Assembly (NCBI RefSeq): GCF_000011645.1
Contig: NC_006270.3
Coordinates: forward strand, 739,001-803,000
Direction: 5' to 3'
Origin: Bacillus licheniformis DSM 13 = ATCC 14580
Lineage (GTDB): Bacteria; Bacillota; Bacilli; Bacillales; Bacillaceae
DNA length: 64,000 nucleotides
The translations under genes and the position numbers were made by a program. Under the pieces are notes generated by a model that was not told the origin of the DNA, did not search any database, and worked only from the letters and a program-made list of their open reading frames with translations. Shown one piece after another: positions 24,666-33,522 of the stretch (positions within the stretch are counted from its first letter, which is position 1; each line of letters opens with the position of its first letter).

Positions 24666-25424
24666 ATGAATGACAAAACATTTTTATCATTTTTAAAACA
24701 CGCAGATAAGCCTTTCAGCGGCTGGGATTTTTCTTTCATTGAAGACACAGGACGAATGAAAAGCGACCTGCTTTCATGGTCATACGGAAGCATGGCTCTG
24801 TCTCTTATCCAGGATTCCGAATCAATGTTGGATATGGGGACAGGCGGCGGCGAGTTTTTATCCAAATTGGGGCCGTTTCCTTCGTCAGCATACGCTACTG
24901 AATGTTATTTGCCTAATGTGCCAGTCGCCAAGGAACGATTGACGCCTTTAGGGGTTCAGGTCGTTCAAATTGATGATGATGAAGATCTTCCATTTGAATC
25001 CGGCCAATTCGACCTGATCATCAATAAACACGAATCATATTCAGTACAAGAGGTGAGGAGAATCCTTTCAAAAGGAGGACGGTTTCTCACTCAGCAAGTC
25101 GGCGGGCTTGATTGCGAAGAAATAAATGAAAAACTTGGCGTGCCGCTAAATGAAGAATTTAAGGATTGGGACTTGGAAACAGCGTTAAAAGAGATGGAAA
25201 AGCATGATTTTAAGATTTTAAAAAGCAGAGAAGAGTGTCCGACTCAAAGGTTTTATGATATTGGGGCTCTGGTCTATTATTTGAAAGCCATTCCCTGGCA
25301 GGCGCTCGGTTTTGAAGTGAATCAATATAAGGATGAATTGTACGAGATTCATAAAATGATCGAAGAAAAGGGCTATTTTGACGTCACACAGTACCGGTTT
25401 ATGATTTTAGCGGAAGCAGTTTAG
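24666..25424 (+). CDS. Class I SAM-dependent methyltransferase, substrate unknown
   Basis: 252 residues. SAM-binding motif I is MLDMGTGGGEFLSKL (near residue 55), followed by acidic DDDEDLPFESGQFDLIINKH (motifs II-III, near 105-125) and RRILSKGGRFLTQQVGG, the Rossmann layout of small-molecule methyltransferases. ATG 24666 is chosen because TTGGAGGG lies 7 nt upstream; the earlier in-frame ATG at 24651 has no ribosome site. The gene has its own terminator and sits between rap-phr and yeeI. The substrate is unknown; the fold is secure. Confidence 0.82.
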   Translation: MNDKTFLSFLKHADKPFSGWDFSFIEDTGRMKSDLLSWSYGSMALSLIQDSESMLDMGTGGGEFLSKLGPFPSSAYATECYLPNVPVAKERLTPLGVQVVQIDDDEDLPFESGQFDLIINKHESYSVQEVRRILSKGGRFLTQQVGGLDCEEINEKLGVPLNEEFKDWDLETALKEMEKHDFKILKSREECPTQRFYDIGALVYYLKAIPWQALGFEVNQYKDELYEIHKMIEEKGYFDVTQYRFMILAEAV

Positions 25425-25451
25425 AGTTTGATCAAAGATTGTGCCTAAGAA

Positions 25452-25490
25452 GGGTGTCTCATATTATATGGTGACATCCTTTTTTATTTT
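25452..25490 (+). terminator. Intrinsic terminator after the methyltransferase gene
   Basis: GGGTGTC (25452-25458) pairs with GACATCC (25473-25479), with an inner CATA/TATG extension, then a T-run. Confidence 0.7.
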
Positions 25491-25541
25491 CCTATATTTT
25501 CGTAAAGCCAGTTATTTATCCATATATCAGGAGGAAAAGCG

Positions 25542-25604
25542 ATGTCATCTCAAACTGTAACCAATTATTTTCTTGATAGTGTGGCTGCGACTATTATGCG
25601 CTGA
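25542..25604 (+). pseudogene. Possible decayed small membrane gene
   Basis: A strong ribosome site (AGGAGG, 25529-25534) precedes ATG 25542, but the frame stops after 20 codons. Protein-like hydrophobic sequence continues to about 25740 in other frames (for example YYALIVYGACFLLHSFI), as if frameshifted. No family recognised. Nothing else is visible in 25491-25850. Confidence 0.25.
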
Positions 25605-25850
25605 TTGTTTACGGTGCTTGCTTTTTATTACATTCGTTCATTTGACCGGAATCGTGTTTTGATTGCAGGAATTTTTGTTACTGTTTGTGAAAAAAAAGCA
25701 GAAGAAAAACAGCGGAAAACTCGCGTCTTAGGGCGGATTTCCAAAAAAATGTCGTAAATTCGATGCATCAATTTGATGAAATCGCCCGGCCCTGCGGTAT
25801 AATAGATTTTGTGAATGAAAGATTCAATGTTGAAAGAGAGTGGTTACATC

Positions 25851-26570
25851 ATGGGCCGTAAATGGAACAATATAAAAGAGAAGAAAGCGTCCAAGGATGC
25901 GAATACGAGCCGAATCTACGCGAAGTTCGGCCGCGAAATCTATGTGGCGGCAAAGCAGGGAGAGCCCGATCCCGAACTGAACCAGAACCTGAAATTCGTG
26001 CTTGAGCGCGCCAAAACATACAATGTCCCGAAAGCGATTATTGAGCGGGCGATCGAAAAAGCGAAGGGCGGCTCTGAGGAAAATTACGACGAGCTGCGCT
26101 ATGAAGGCTTCGGTCCGAACGGAGCGATGGTGATCGTTGACGCGTTGACAAACAACGTCAACCGCACGGCTGCCGATGTGCGCTCCACATTTGGCAAAAA
26201 CGGCGGAAACATGGGAGTGAGCGGATCTGTCGCTTACATGTTTGATCCGACGGCCGTCATCGGCTTTGAAGGCAAAACGGCTGATGAAACGCTCGAATTA
26301 TTGATGGAAGCGGATATCGATGTCCGTGATATTTTAGAGGAAGACGATGCAGTGATCGTCTATGCCGAGCCCGATCAGTTCCACGCCGTACAGGAGGCGC
26401 TGCAAAACGCCGGCATTACTGAGTTCACGGTGGCCGAGCTGACGATGCTCGCGCAAAATGACGTCGCCCTTCCAGAGGACGCGCGCGCACAGTTTGAAAA
26501 GCTGATTGACGCGCTGGAAGATCTGGAAGACGTTCAGCAAGTTTACCATAATGTCGATTTAGGGGCGTAA
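25851..26570 (+). CDS. yeeI: YebC/PmpR-family protein YeeI
   Basis: 239 residues, the length of B. subtilis YeeI. The family signature opens the protein (MGRKWNNIKEKKASKDANTS, split) and the three-domain layout follows: the helical N-terminal domain, then two alpha/beta domains with GFGPNGAMVIVDALTNNVNRTA (split) and GNMGVSGSVAYMFD. YebC-type proteins were long annotated as transcription regulators; some members ease ribosome stalling at proline stretches. Which applies here is not visible. ATG 25851 is preferred over the longer frame starting at 25815 because it matches the conserved N-terminus. A terminator follows. Confidence 0.92.
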   Translation: MGRKWNNIKEKKASKDANTSRIYAKFGREIYVAAKQGEPDPELNQNLKFVLERAKTYNVPKAIIERAIEKAKGGSEENYDELRYEGFGPNGAMVIVDALTNNVNRTAADVRSTFGKNGGNMGVSGSVAYMFDPTAVIGFEGKTADETLELLMEADIDVRDILEEDDAVIVYAEPDQFHAVQEALQNAGITEFTVAELTMLAQNDVALPEDARAQFEKLIDALEDLEDVQQVYHNVDLGA

Positions 26571-26597
26571 AAAGAGGCCCTGAAAAAATCGGGAAAG

Positions 26598-26645
26598 AAA
26601 AGATAGATGAACAGGAGGACGACCTGTTTTGTCTATCTTTTTTTA
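26598..26645 (+). terminator. Intrinsic terminator after yeeI
   Basis: AAAGATAGA..AACAGG (26598-26614) pairs with CCTGTT..TCTATCTTT (26623-26640), followed by T. Confidence 0.8.
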
Positions 26646-26716
26646 TTGTAAAGTTAACTTGACATTTTATTTTTTTGTTAAGTATACTTTACGTATAGTG
26701 AACTTTACATTCCCAA
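26644..26716 (+). promoter_or_regulatory. Promoter and probable autoregulatory operator of the Xre gene
   Basis: TTGACA (26659-26664), 18-bp spacer and TATACT (26683-26688). Repeated GTAAAG/CTTTAC words surround it (TGTAAAGTTAAC, AAGTATACTTTAC, AGTGAACTTTAC), forming overlapping inverted repeats suited to an Xre repressor that controls itself. Confidence 0.55.
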
Positions 26717-26726
26717 TGGAGGAAAG

Positions 26727-26936
26727 ATGAAAACGTTAATAAAGGAAAAGCGCACTTCGCTGAACATGACACAAGAAGAACTGGCTAAAAGGCTTAATGT
26801 GTCGAGGCAAACGGTGATTTCCCTTGAAAAGGGAAAATATAAACCTTCACTCGTTCTGGCGCATAAACTGGCTCAAATTTTTGAATGTCTGATTGAAGAT
26901 TTATTTATTTTTGAGGGGGATGAAAATATTGACTGA
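26727..26936 (+). CDS. Small Xre-family transcriptional regulator
   Basis: 69 residues, essentially one helix-turn-helix domain of the phage Cro/CI type (MTQEELAKRLNVSRQTVISLEKG, split, about residues 11-33, then PSLVLAHKLAQIFE). Such stand-alone regulators are often encoded with a small membrane protein, as here. A classical ribosome site (GGAGGAAAG) precedes the ATG. The repeats in the promoter suggest autorepression. Genes controlled beyond its own operon cannot be predicted. Confidence 0.88.
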   Translation: MKTLIKEKRTSLNMTQEELAKRLNVSRQTVISLEKGKYKPSLVLAHKLAQIFECLIEDLFIFEGDENID

Positions 26937-27243
26937 AACGATGACAAACATACTGATCGCTTTAGCGGGCTTAGGAATAGGCGTGCTCGGGATCGCAATT
27001 GTTTACAAAGTAAACAGACGAATTGGAAAAAAAGAGAGGCTGTTCGATGAGCGCCAGCAGAAGATTAGCTATCAGGCTAAGGCGCTCTCCTGGAACATTA
27101 CAATGGCGGCCATTTTAATTGCCTGGGCGTTGGTGATCATTTTCCAAGGAATATCCTTTTCATTTTTCCTAATAACAGGTTTATATATCCTGCAATATTT
27201 ATCAATGCTGATCACAACCGTTTATCTTGCTCAGAAAAACTGA
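26929..27243 (+). CDS. Membrane protein paired with the Xre regulator (DUF2178-like)
   Basis: 104 residues from TTG 26929. One membrane segment near residues 6-26 is followed by the conserved-looking ERLFDERQQKISYQAKALSW (split, about 38-57), then two more segments (about 57-78 and 80-98). The layout resembles DUF2178/DUF3796 proteins that accompany small Xre regulators. TTG 26929 has GAGGGGG 9 nt upstream, whereas ATG 26920 abuts it. The gene overlaps the xre stop by 8 nt, so translation is coupled. It may sense an envelope signal for the regulator; that is inference. Confidence 0.7.
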   Translation: MTETMTNILIALAGLGIGVLGIAIVYKVNRRIGKKERLFDERQQKISYQAKALSWNITMAAILIAWALVIIFQGISFSFFLITGLYILQYLSMLITTVYLAQKN

Positions 27244-27267
27244 GCGGTGCTGTTCCCCTTGTATCCG

Positions 27268-27300
27268 GATTTTACCGATTTATCGGTAAAATCTTTTTTT
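27268..27300 (+). terminator. Intrinsic terminator after the Xre operon
   Basis: A perfect 11-bp stem GATTTTACCGA / TCGGTAAAATC with loop TTTA and seven T. Confidence 0.88.
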
Positions 27301-27400
27301 ATATCCAAAAGACCCATAAGATTGAATTTTCTTGAAAGATTGCCGATACATAAGATGTAGTCTAACTTTTCCCAAAACTGTTTGATAGGAGATGGACTGA

Positions 27401-28858
27401 ATGATTCAAATAACTGACCTCAACCGTCAATACATAGGAGGGGAATGGAGAGACGGCCAAAGTGAAAGCGTGTTGGCCGATCTGAATCCTTTTACCCATA
27501 AAACGATTGCCTCTTTTCGGAAAGCGACGCGGGAGGATGTCGATGCGGCTTACAAAGCTGCGCTTGAGGCGAAAAAGAAATGGGATGGCGTCAATCCCTA
27601 TGAAAAAAGGGCAATTTTAGAAAAAGCCGCGGCTTATATTGAAGACAATAGAGAAGCGATTGTGTTTCTCATTATGGAGGAGCTTGGCGGAACACGGCTG
27701 AAAGCGGCTTTTGAAATCGATCTTGTCGTCAATATGATCAAAGAAGCGGCGGGCTTCCCGCTCAAAATGGAAGGCAAAATTCTCCCTTCACCGGTTGATG
27801 GGAAAGAAAATCGGATATACCGCATTCCGGCGGGAGTGGTCGGCGTCATCAGTCCGTTCAATTTTCCGTTCTTTTTATCTGTAAAATCAGTTGCGCCCGC
27901 GCTTGGCGCCGGGAACGGCGTTGTTTTAAAGCCGCATGAGGAAACACCGATTTGCGGCGGCACGCTGATTGCAAAGATTTTTGAAGAAGCCGGTCTTCCG
28001 AAGGGACTGCTGAATGTCGTGGTCACAGATATCGGGGAAATCGGCGACAGCTTCGTTGAGCATCCGATTCCGCGAATCATCTCGTTTACCGGTTCAACGA
28101 AGGTCGGCAGCTATATCGGGCAGCTGGCGATCAAACATTTCAAAAAACCGCTGCTTGAACTCGGCGGAAACAGCGCCTTGATCGTTCTCGAGGATGCCGA
28201 TTTGGAATACGCCGTCAATGCCGCGACTTTCAGCCGCTTCACACATCAAGGGCAAATCTGCATGTCGGCCAACCGGATTCTTGTTCAAAAAGAAGTGTAT
28301 CCGGAATTTTTAAAGCTGTTCAGCCAAAAAGTATCCGGGCTTAAAACGGGCGATCCGCTGGACCCTGAAACCGTTATCGGCCCTGTTATTAATGAACGCC
28401 AAGCTGAACATTTAAGAAAATCGATTGAAAAAGGCATCGAAGAAGGCGCCACACCGCTTCTGAAAGGCGATATTAAAGGCAATCTCGTCGAGCCGACGAT
28501 TCTTGCGGATGTCACGCCTGATATGTCTGTCGCCAAGGAAGAGCTGTTCGGTCCGGTTGTATGCGTCATGCCGTTTGAGACCGAAGCAGACGCGGTTGAG
28601 ATCGCGAATGACACGCCTTTCGGACTGAGCGGAGCCGTACACACGGGAAATGTGGAGAGCGGCGTTGCCATCGCAAAGCAAATCGAGACGGGCATGATCC
28701 ATGTCAATGACACGACGATCAACGATGAGCCGCATGTCGCTTTCGGCGGTGAAAAGCAATCGGGGATCGGAAGGCTGAACGGAGAGTGGAGCCTTGACGA
28801 ATTTACGACATTAAAATGGATTTCCGTCCAGCACCAAAAAAGGAGTTTTCCATATTAA
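27401..28858 (+). CDS. yfmT: Aldehyde dehydrogenase YfmT (vanillin/benzaldehyde dehydrogenase type)
   Basis: 485 residues of a complete NAD(P)-dependent aldehyde dehydrogenase. The general-base Glu lies in LLELGGNSALIV (near residue 252) and the catalytic Cys in GQICMSANR (near 287). The cofactor loop FTGSTKVG is near 228, and the C-terminal EEFT-like oligomerisation strand ends the protein. B. subtilis YfmT oxidises vanillin and related aromatic aldehydes. The soluble chemoreceptor yfmS starts 16 bp downstream with no terminator between, the same pairing as in B. subtilis. A GGAG ribosome site precedes ATG 27401. Confidence 0.92.
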   Translation: MIQITDLNRQYIGGEWRDGQSESVLADLNPFTHKTIASFRKATREDVDAAYKAALEAKKKWDGVNPYEKRAILEKAAAYIEDNREAIVFLIMEELGGTRLKAAFEIDLVVNMIKEAAGFPLKMEGKILPSPVDGKENRIYRIPAGVVGVISPFNFPFFLSVKSVAPALGAGNGVVLKPHEETPICGGTLIAKIFEEAGLPKGLLNVVVTDIGEIGDSFVEHPIPRIISFTGSTKVGSYIGQLAIKHFKKPLLELGGNSALIVLEDADLEYAVNAATFSRFTHQGQICMSANRILVQKEVYPEFLKLFSQKVSGLKTGDPLDPETVIGPVINERQAEHLRKSIEKGIEEGATPLLKGDIKGNLVEPTILADVTPDMSVAKEELFGPVVCVMPFETEADAVEIANDTPFGLSGAVHTGNVESGVAIAKQIETGMIHVNDTTINDEPHVAFGGEKQSGIGRLNGEWSLDEFTTLKWISVQHQKRSFPY

Positions 28859-28874
28859 GAGGAGGATTTGATAC

Positions 28875-29726
28875 ATGAATGAAGCAGTAAAAACGGACAT
28901 CCACCCGCTGCTGGATGCTTTTGTGAAAGTGGCGCCGTTCCTGAATCAGCTGATTCAGGACGATGTGACAGTGGGGATTTACGATACCGAAAAGCTGATC
29001 GTCAACATCCCGGGAAAGACATTTTCCCTGAATGTCAAAGCGGGTGACCCTTTGCAGGAAGGCGATATTATTACAGACGCCATCCGCCAAAACAAAAAGA
29101 AAGTAAGCATGGTGCCTAAGGAGCTGTTCGGCTTCCCTCTTGCGGCGAGAGCGATCCCGCTCCACGACGAGAACGGAAGGGTTATCGGCGGAGTCGGGCT
29201 CGGCACGAGCCTTGAAAAATCGGATCAGCTTCACCGCGTCGCGGAAAGCCTGTCGGTCATCGTCGAGCAGACGGCTTCGGCCATTCAGGATATCGCCGAA
29301 TCTGTCAGCGGCTTCTCCGGACAAATGTCCGACATCTCCAAGCAGGCGAAGGAAGTCAGTGAAAGCGCCGGAGAAATCGAGAAAATTTCAGTCACCGTAA
29401 AAGGCATTTCAGATCAAAGCAACCTGCTCGGGCTGAACGCGGCGATTGAAGCGGCGAGAGCCGGAGAGTCAGGAAAAGGGTTCTCCGTCGTCGCCGACGA
29501 AATCCGCAAGCTTGCGACACACTCAAAAGAAAACGTCGGCCAGATTGACCAAATCACGAAGAAAATCCACGCGTTATTAAAAGACCTTGAGCATTCGATC
29601 GAAGTCATCAATGAACATACGAGCGGCCAGGCCGCAGGTGTTGAACAAATTTCCGCCACGATGCAGGAGATCAGCAGCAACGCGCAAAACCTTGCCAAGA
29701 TGGCGGAACACCAATTTGAAGACTAG
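28875..29726 (+). CDS. yfmS: Soluble methyl-accepting chemotaxis-type protein YfmS
   Basis: 283 residues. There is no membrane segment. The N-terminal sensory half (about 1-120, with IPLHDENGRVIGGVGLGTSLEK, split, near 93-114) resembles PAS/GAF-like sensor domains. The C-terminal half is a short MCP signalling coiled coil whose hairpin tip reads LGLNAAIEAARAGESGKGF (near 187-205), the CheA/CheW contact site. B. subtilis YfmS is a cytoplasmic chemoreceptor. Being coupled to an aldehyde dehydrogenase suggests that it monitors a cytoplasmic metabolite of that enzyme or the energy state; this is inference. A terminator follows at 29738-29763. Confidence 0.9.
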   Translation: MNEAVKTDIHPLLDAFVKVAPFLNQLIQDDVTVGIYDTEKLIVNIPGKTFSLNVKAGDPLQEGDIITDAIRQNKKKVSMVPKELFGFPLAARAIPLHDENGRVIGGVGLGTSLEKSDQLHRVAESLSVIVEQTASAIQDIAESVSGFSGQMSDISKQAKEVSESAGEIEKISVTVKGISDQSNLLGLNAAIEAARAGESGKGFSVVADEIRKLATHSKENVGQIDQITKKIHALLKDLEHSIEVINEHTSGQAAGVEQISATMQEISSNAQNLAKMAEHQFED

Positions 29727-29737
29727 AACTTTCACAG

Positions 29738-29764
29738 GCCCGCTGGCAAAATCGGCGGGCTTTT
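29738..29764 (+). terminator. Intrinsic terminator after yfmT-yfmS
   Basis: GCCCGC (29738-29743) pairs with GCGGGC (29755-29760), followed by TTTT. Confidence 0.75.
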
Positions 29765-29871
29765 CTAATTTTTCATTTATTAAAATTTTATTTTAAATTT
29801 TTTAGAGGAATTTTCCCCGGTCAAAGCGAAAAGTGATGAATGGGAAACCGCTTTCAAGGGGGATGGGATAG

Positions 29872-31296
29872 ATGAGAGTATATACAACGACTAAACTGAC
29901 CGGATTGTTATTGGGGCCGATCAGTTTTTTGCTGATTCTCGGCTTGATACCGGAAGCTGAGCTGGCTTACGCGCCGCGAATCGTTCTTGCGGTTACAGCC
30001 TGGACGGCCGTCTGGTGGATTACGGAAGCCGTGCCGATTCCGGCGGCATCGCTCTTGCCAGTCATTTTGCTGCCGACATTGGGTGGTTTAGATATGGAAA
30101 CGACGGCCAAAGCATACGGCGATCCGATTGTGTTTATGTATATGGGGGGATTTATCATTGCGATCGCCATCGAAAAATGGAATCTTCATAAACGGATGGC
30201 TTTGCACATTTTAAAGCGGATCGGGGCTGAAAGCCACCGGATCGTGCTTGGCGTGATGGCGGCGACTGCGTTTTTATCGATGTGGATTTCGAATGCTGCC
30301 ACCGCTTTGATGATGCTTCCCGTAGCGCTAGCAGTCATTAAAGAAGTGCAGGAAAAAGAAATTTTAAAAGGCGAATCGCTGCAGAAGTTCAGCAAAAGCA
30401 TTTTGCTGGCTGTCGCGTATGCGGCGTCGATCGGCGGACTTGCCACATTGGTCGGTTCCGTTCCGAACGCGGTGTTTGCCGCGATGTCCAAGCAGATGCT
30501 CAATCACGAAATTATGTTTTTTGAATGGTTTTTATTCGGGTTCCCGGTTTCCATTCTGTTTCTTGCCATTTTATATGTTTATTTAACGAAAATAAAATTT
30601 AAAGTGAGCGCTTTTCAAGGAAAAAAGCCTGATTTTATCGATCATGATTTAAAGGCGCTTGGCGCAATGACGAGGGAGGAAAAATCGGTTTTTACCGTTT
30701 TTTTATTAACCGCATGTTTGTGGATGTTCAAATTTATCCTTCCGTTTCAAATATCAGATACGTCGATCGCGATTTTCGGAGCGGTTCTGCTGTTTTTAAT
30801 TCCGAGTACAAAGGATGAACGGATTTTGGAATGGAAGGATATGCAGTCGCTGCCATGGGGACTGCTTCTATTGTTTGGAGGCGGCTTGTCGCTTGCGGCC
30901 GGTTTTTCGGCGACCAATCTGACAGCATGGATCGGCGGCAAGCTCAAGCTGTTGGAAGGCCACCCTTACTTATTTGTCCTGATTATTTTGACGGCTGCGA
31001 TTTTATTTATGACTGAAATCATGTCTAATACGGCTGTCGCCAATATGGTGATTCCGATGACGATCGGCCTTGGCGCCGCGCTTCAGGTCGAGCCGTACGG
31101 GCTGATGGCGGCAGCTGCGCTTGCTTCATCGTGCGCCTTCATGCTTCCGATCTCCACCCCGCCGAATGCGGCCGTCTTCAGCTCCAATCTGCTGACGATA
31201 AAGGATATGGTCAGGGCGGGCTTTTGGCTCAATATCGCAGGTGTCTTCTTGATTGTGATCAGCGCATATTTTTGGCTTCCGGCCGTCTTTCAATAA
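29872..31296 (+). CDS. DASS-family sodium/dicarboxylate symporter (SdcS-like)
   Basis: 474 residues with about 11 membrane segments. Divalent anion:sodium symporter features are present: WWITEAVPIPAASLLPVILLP (split, near 43-63), the first substrate/sodium motif FLSMWISNAATALMMLP (near 134-150), and the second EIMSNTAVANMVIP (near 382-395). These SNT clamshell motifs bind Na+ and dicarboxylates such as succinate, malate or fumarate. The ribosome site AAGGGGGAT precedes ATG 29872. It lies alone between yfmS and yfmR, where B. subtilis has no such gene as far as I recall. A second, different DASS carrier (yflS) lies at 52.6 kb. Confidence 0.87.
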   Translation: MRVYTTTKLTGLLLGPISFLLILGLIPEAELAYAPRIVLAVTAWTAVWWITEAVPIPAASLLPVILLPTLGGLDMETTAKAYGDPIVFMYMGGFIIAIAIEKWNLHKRMALHILKRIGAESHRIVLGVMAATAFLSMWISNAATALMMLPVALAVIKEVQEKEILKGESLQKFSKSILLAVAYAASIGGLATLVGSVPNAVFAAMSKQMLNHEIMFFEWFLFGFPVSILFLAILYVYLTKIKFKVSAFQGKKPDFIDHDLKALGAMTREEKSVFTVFLLTACLWMFKFILPFQISDTSIAIFGAVLLFLIPSTKDERILEWKDMQSLPWGLLLLFGGGLSLAAGFSATNLTAWIGGKLKLLEGHPYLFVLIILTAAILFMTEIMSNTAVANMVIPMTIGLGAALQVEPYGLMAAAALASSCAFMLPISTPPNAAVFSSNLLTIKDMVRAGFWLNIAGVFLIVISAYFWLPAVFQ

Positions 31297-31380
31297 TGTC
31301 CGCGAAAAAGCTCTCACTAGTTTTCTTGCATCATCTGCATTAAAATAAAGTTATGACATTACGTTAGGATTGGTAGACAG

Positions 31381-33270
31381 ATGAGCATTTTTAAAGCGGA
31401 AGGTTTATATAAAACTTACGGAGACAAAACATTATTTGACCATATATCGTTCCATATTGAAGAAAACGAACGGATCGGCTTGATCGGACCGAACGGAACG
31501 GGAAAAAGCAGCTTGCTGAAAGTGATCGCCGGCCATGAATCGACCGAAAAAGGAGACATCACAAAGCCCGGCAGCCTCCATATCGAGTACTTGGATCAGG
31601 ATCCTGATTTGGACGGTCCGGAAACCGTGCTTGAGCACATTTATTCGGGAGATTCCGTGATGATGCGGACGATGAGGACGTATGAGCAGGCGCTTCAGGA
31701 GCTGAATGCGGCGCCTGATGATCCGAAGAAGCAGGAAAACCTGCTGGCGGCGCAGGGGAAAATGGACGAACATGGCGCCTGGGACGCGAATACGGCGGCA
31801 AAAACGATATTGACGAAGCTTGGCGTCGCGGATGTGGCAAAAGAAGTGAGCTCCCTTTCCGGGGGGCAAAAAAAGCGTGTTGCGATTGCGAAAACATTAA
31901 TTCAGCCCGCTGACCTCCTCATTTTGGATGAGCCGACAAACCACCTTGACAATGAAACGATCGAATGGCTTGAAGGCTATTTGAGCGGGTATCCGGGCTC
32001 CGTCGTCCTCGTCACCCATGACCGCTATTTTTTAAACCGGGTGACCAACAGGATCTATGAACTGGATCGAGGGCGCCTATACACATACAAAGGGAACTAC
32101 GAAGTGTTTTTGGAAAAGCGGGCCGAAAGAGAAGCGCTCGCCGAACAAAACGAAACGAAGCGGCAAAACCTTCTCAGAAGGGAGCTTGCTTGGCTGAGAA
32201 GGGGGGCCAAAGCCCGTTCGACAAAGCAAAAAGCAAGAATTCAGCGGGTGGAGGAACTAAAGGAGCAGGACGCGCCTGAAACCGGTTCTTCCCTTGATTT
32301 CGCGATCGGCTCCCACCGTCTCGGCAAGCAGGTGATTGAAGCGGAAGGCGTTGACATCAGCCGCGGCGGGAATCAGCTTGTCCGTTCATTCAATGAACTG
32401 ATTGTGCCGGGGGACCGGATCGGCATCATCGGACCGAACGGGATCGGCAAAACAACACTCTTAAACGCGCTTGCCGGGCGCATTAAGCCTGACGGAGGAC
32501 AGATCACGATCGGCCAGACCGTAAGAATCGGCTATTATACACAGGATCACAGCGAAATGAACGATGCGCTGCAGGTCGTCGAATACATCAAGGAGACGGC
32601 TGAGGTCGTCAAAACGGCCGACGGACAAGTGGTCACAGCGGAGCAGATGCTGGAAAGGTTCCTCTTTCCGCGGAGCGTGCAGCGCAACTTGATCCGCAAG
32701 CTGTCAGGCGGGGAAAAGAGGCGCCTTTATCTCTTGAAAGTGCTGATGGAGGAGCCGAACGTCCTGTTCCTCGATGAGCCGACAAACGACCTTGATACCG
32801 AGACGCTCGGCGTGCTCGAAGATTATTTGGAGCAGTTTCCCGGCGTTGTCGTGACCGTATCCCATGACCGCTATTTCCTTGACCGCGTAGTCGACAGGCT
32901 GCTTGTATTTGAAGGCGGCGGAAACGTATCGCGTTTTCAAGGTTCCTACAGCGAATATATGGAGAAGCAAAAGGAGAACAGCCGTCAAAAGCCGGCGTCT
33001 GAAGCCGCAGAACCTGTCAAACCTGAGAAAAAGAAAAGGAAGAAACTGTCTTATAAAGATCAGCTGGAATGGGACGGCATCGAAGACAGAATCGCCGCTC
33101 TGGAAGAAAAGCATAAACGGCTTGAAGAGGAAATCGCCGCCGCCGGCAGCGATTTTGCCAAAATCCAGACATTGATGGAAGAGCAGGCGCAAACAGCCGA
33201 AGAGCTCGAAGCGGCAATGGAGCGCTGGACAGAGCTGTCGCTGTTGATCGAAGAGCTTGAACAATCGTAA
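31381..33270 (+). CDS. yfmR: ABC-F ATPase YfmR
   Basis: 629 residues with two ABC domains in one chain and no membrane segment. Walker A sites are GPNGTGKSSLLK (near residue 38) and GPNGIGKTTLLN (near 353). The signature motifs are LSGGQKKR and LSGGEKRR, and both Walker B regions read LDEPTN. The Uup-like C-terminal coiled coil (about 565-629) is rich in Lys and Glu. ABC-F proteins act at the ribosomal E site; B. subtilis YfmR helps translation through difficult sequences together with EF-P. Own terminator at 33277-33300. Confidence 0.92.
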   Translation: MSIFKAEGLYKTYGDKTLFDHISFHIEENERIGLIGPNGTGKSSLLKVIAGHESTEKGDITKPGSLHIEYLDQDPDLDGPETVLEHIYSGDSVMMRTMRTYEQALQELNAAPDDPKKQENLLAAQGKMDEHGAWDANTAAKTILTKLGVADVAKEVSSLSGGQKKRVAIAKTLIQPADLLILDEPTNHLDNETIEWLEGYLSGYPGSVVLVTHDRYFLNRVTNRIYELDRGRLYTYKGNYEVFLEKRAEREALAEQNETKRQNLLRRELAWLRRGAKARSTKQKARIQRVEELKEQDAPETGSSLDFAIGSHRLGKQVIEAEGVDISRGGNQLVRSFNELIVPGDRIGIIGPNGIGKTTLLNALAGRIKPDGGQITIGQTVRIGYYTQDHSEMNDALQVVEYIKETAEVVKTADGQVVTAEQMLERFLFPRSVQRNLIRKLSGGEKRRLYLLKVLMEEPNVLFLDEPTNDLDTETLGVLEDYLEQFPGVVVTVSHDRYFLDRVVDRLLVFEGGGNVSRFQGSYSEYMEKQKENSRQKPASEAAEPVKPEKKKRKKLSYKDQLEWDGIEDRIAALEEKHKRLEEEIAAAGSDFAKIQTLMEEQAQTAEELEAAMERWTELSLLIEELEQS

Positions 33271-33276
33271 GTGAGA

Positions 33277-33300
33277 CTGCCGGGAAATCCCGGCGGTTTT
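33277..33300 (+). terminator. Intrinsic terminator after yfmR
   Basis: CTGCCGGG pairs with CCCGGCGG around loop AAA(T), then TTTT. Confidence 0.7.
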
Positions 33301-33327
33301 GATATGGAAAAAGGAGTTTGAACAAAT

Positions 33328-33522
33328 ATGCCTTTTGAAGAATTGCTCAGCTGTCTGCTGATGGCCGCATTATGTGTTCTCTTGTTTATAAAAGCAATGG
33401 GCTGCCGCAAAGAAAACAGAAGAGGCTCGCTGGCATTCTTTATGATGTTCAGCATCGTCTGCTTGACCACGCTCATCATTAAAATTGTAAAGCTCGGCCA
33501 TTTTTTCGGCCGAGCTTTTTAA
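33328..33522 (+). CDS. Small two-pass membrane protein, unknown
   Basis: 64 residues. A first hydrophobic stretch (about 6-24) and a second (about 36-54) flank a basic loop (GCRKENRRGS). An AAGGAG ribosome site lies upstream. The last ten codons (KLGHFFGRAF) are encoded by the intrinsic terminator hairpin itself, and the TAA (33520-33522) overlaps the folE2 stop on the other strand. The family is not recognised. Confidence 0.6.
   Translation: MPFEELLSCLLMAALCVLLFIKAMGCRKENRRGSLAFFMMFSIVCLTTLIIKIVKLGHFFGRAF
33489..33520. terminator. Bidirectional terminator embedded in a gene end
   Basis: AAAGCTCGGCC (33489-33499) pairs with GGCCGAGCTTT (33508-33518), loop of eight, followed by T. It lies inside the last codons of the small membrane gene. 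Confidence 0.8.
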
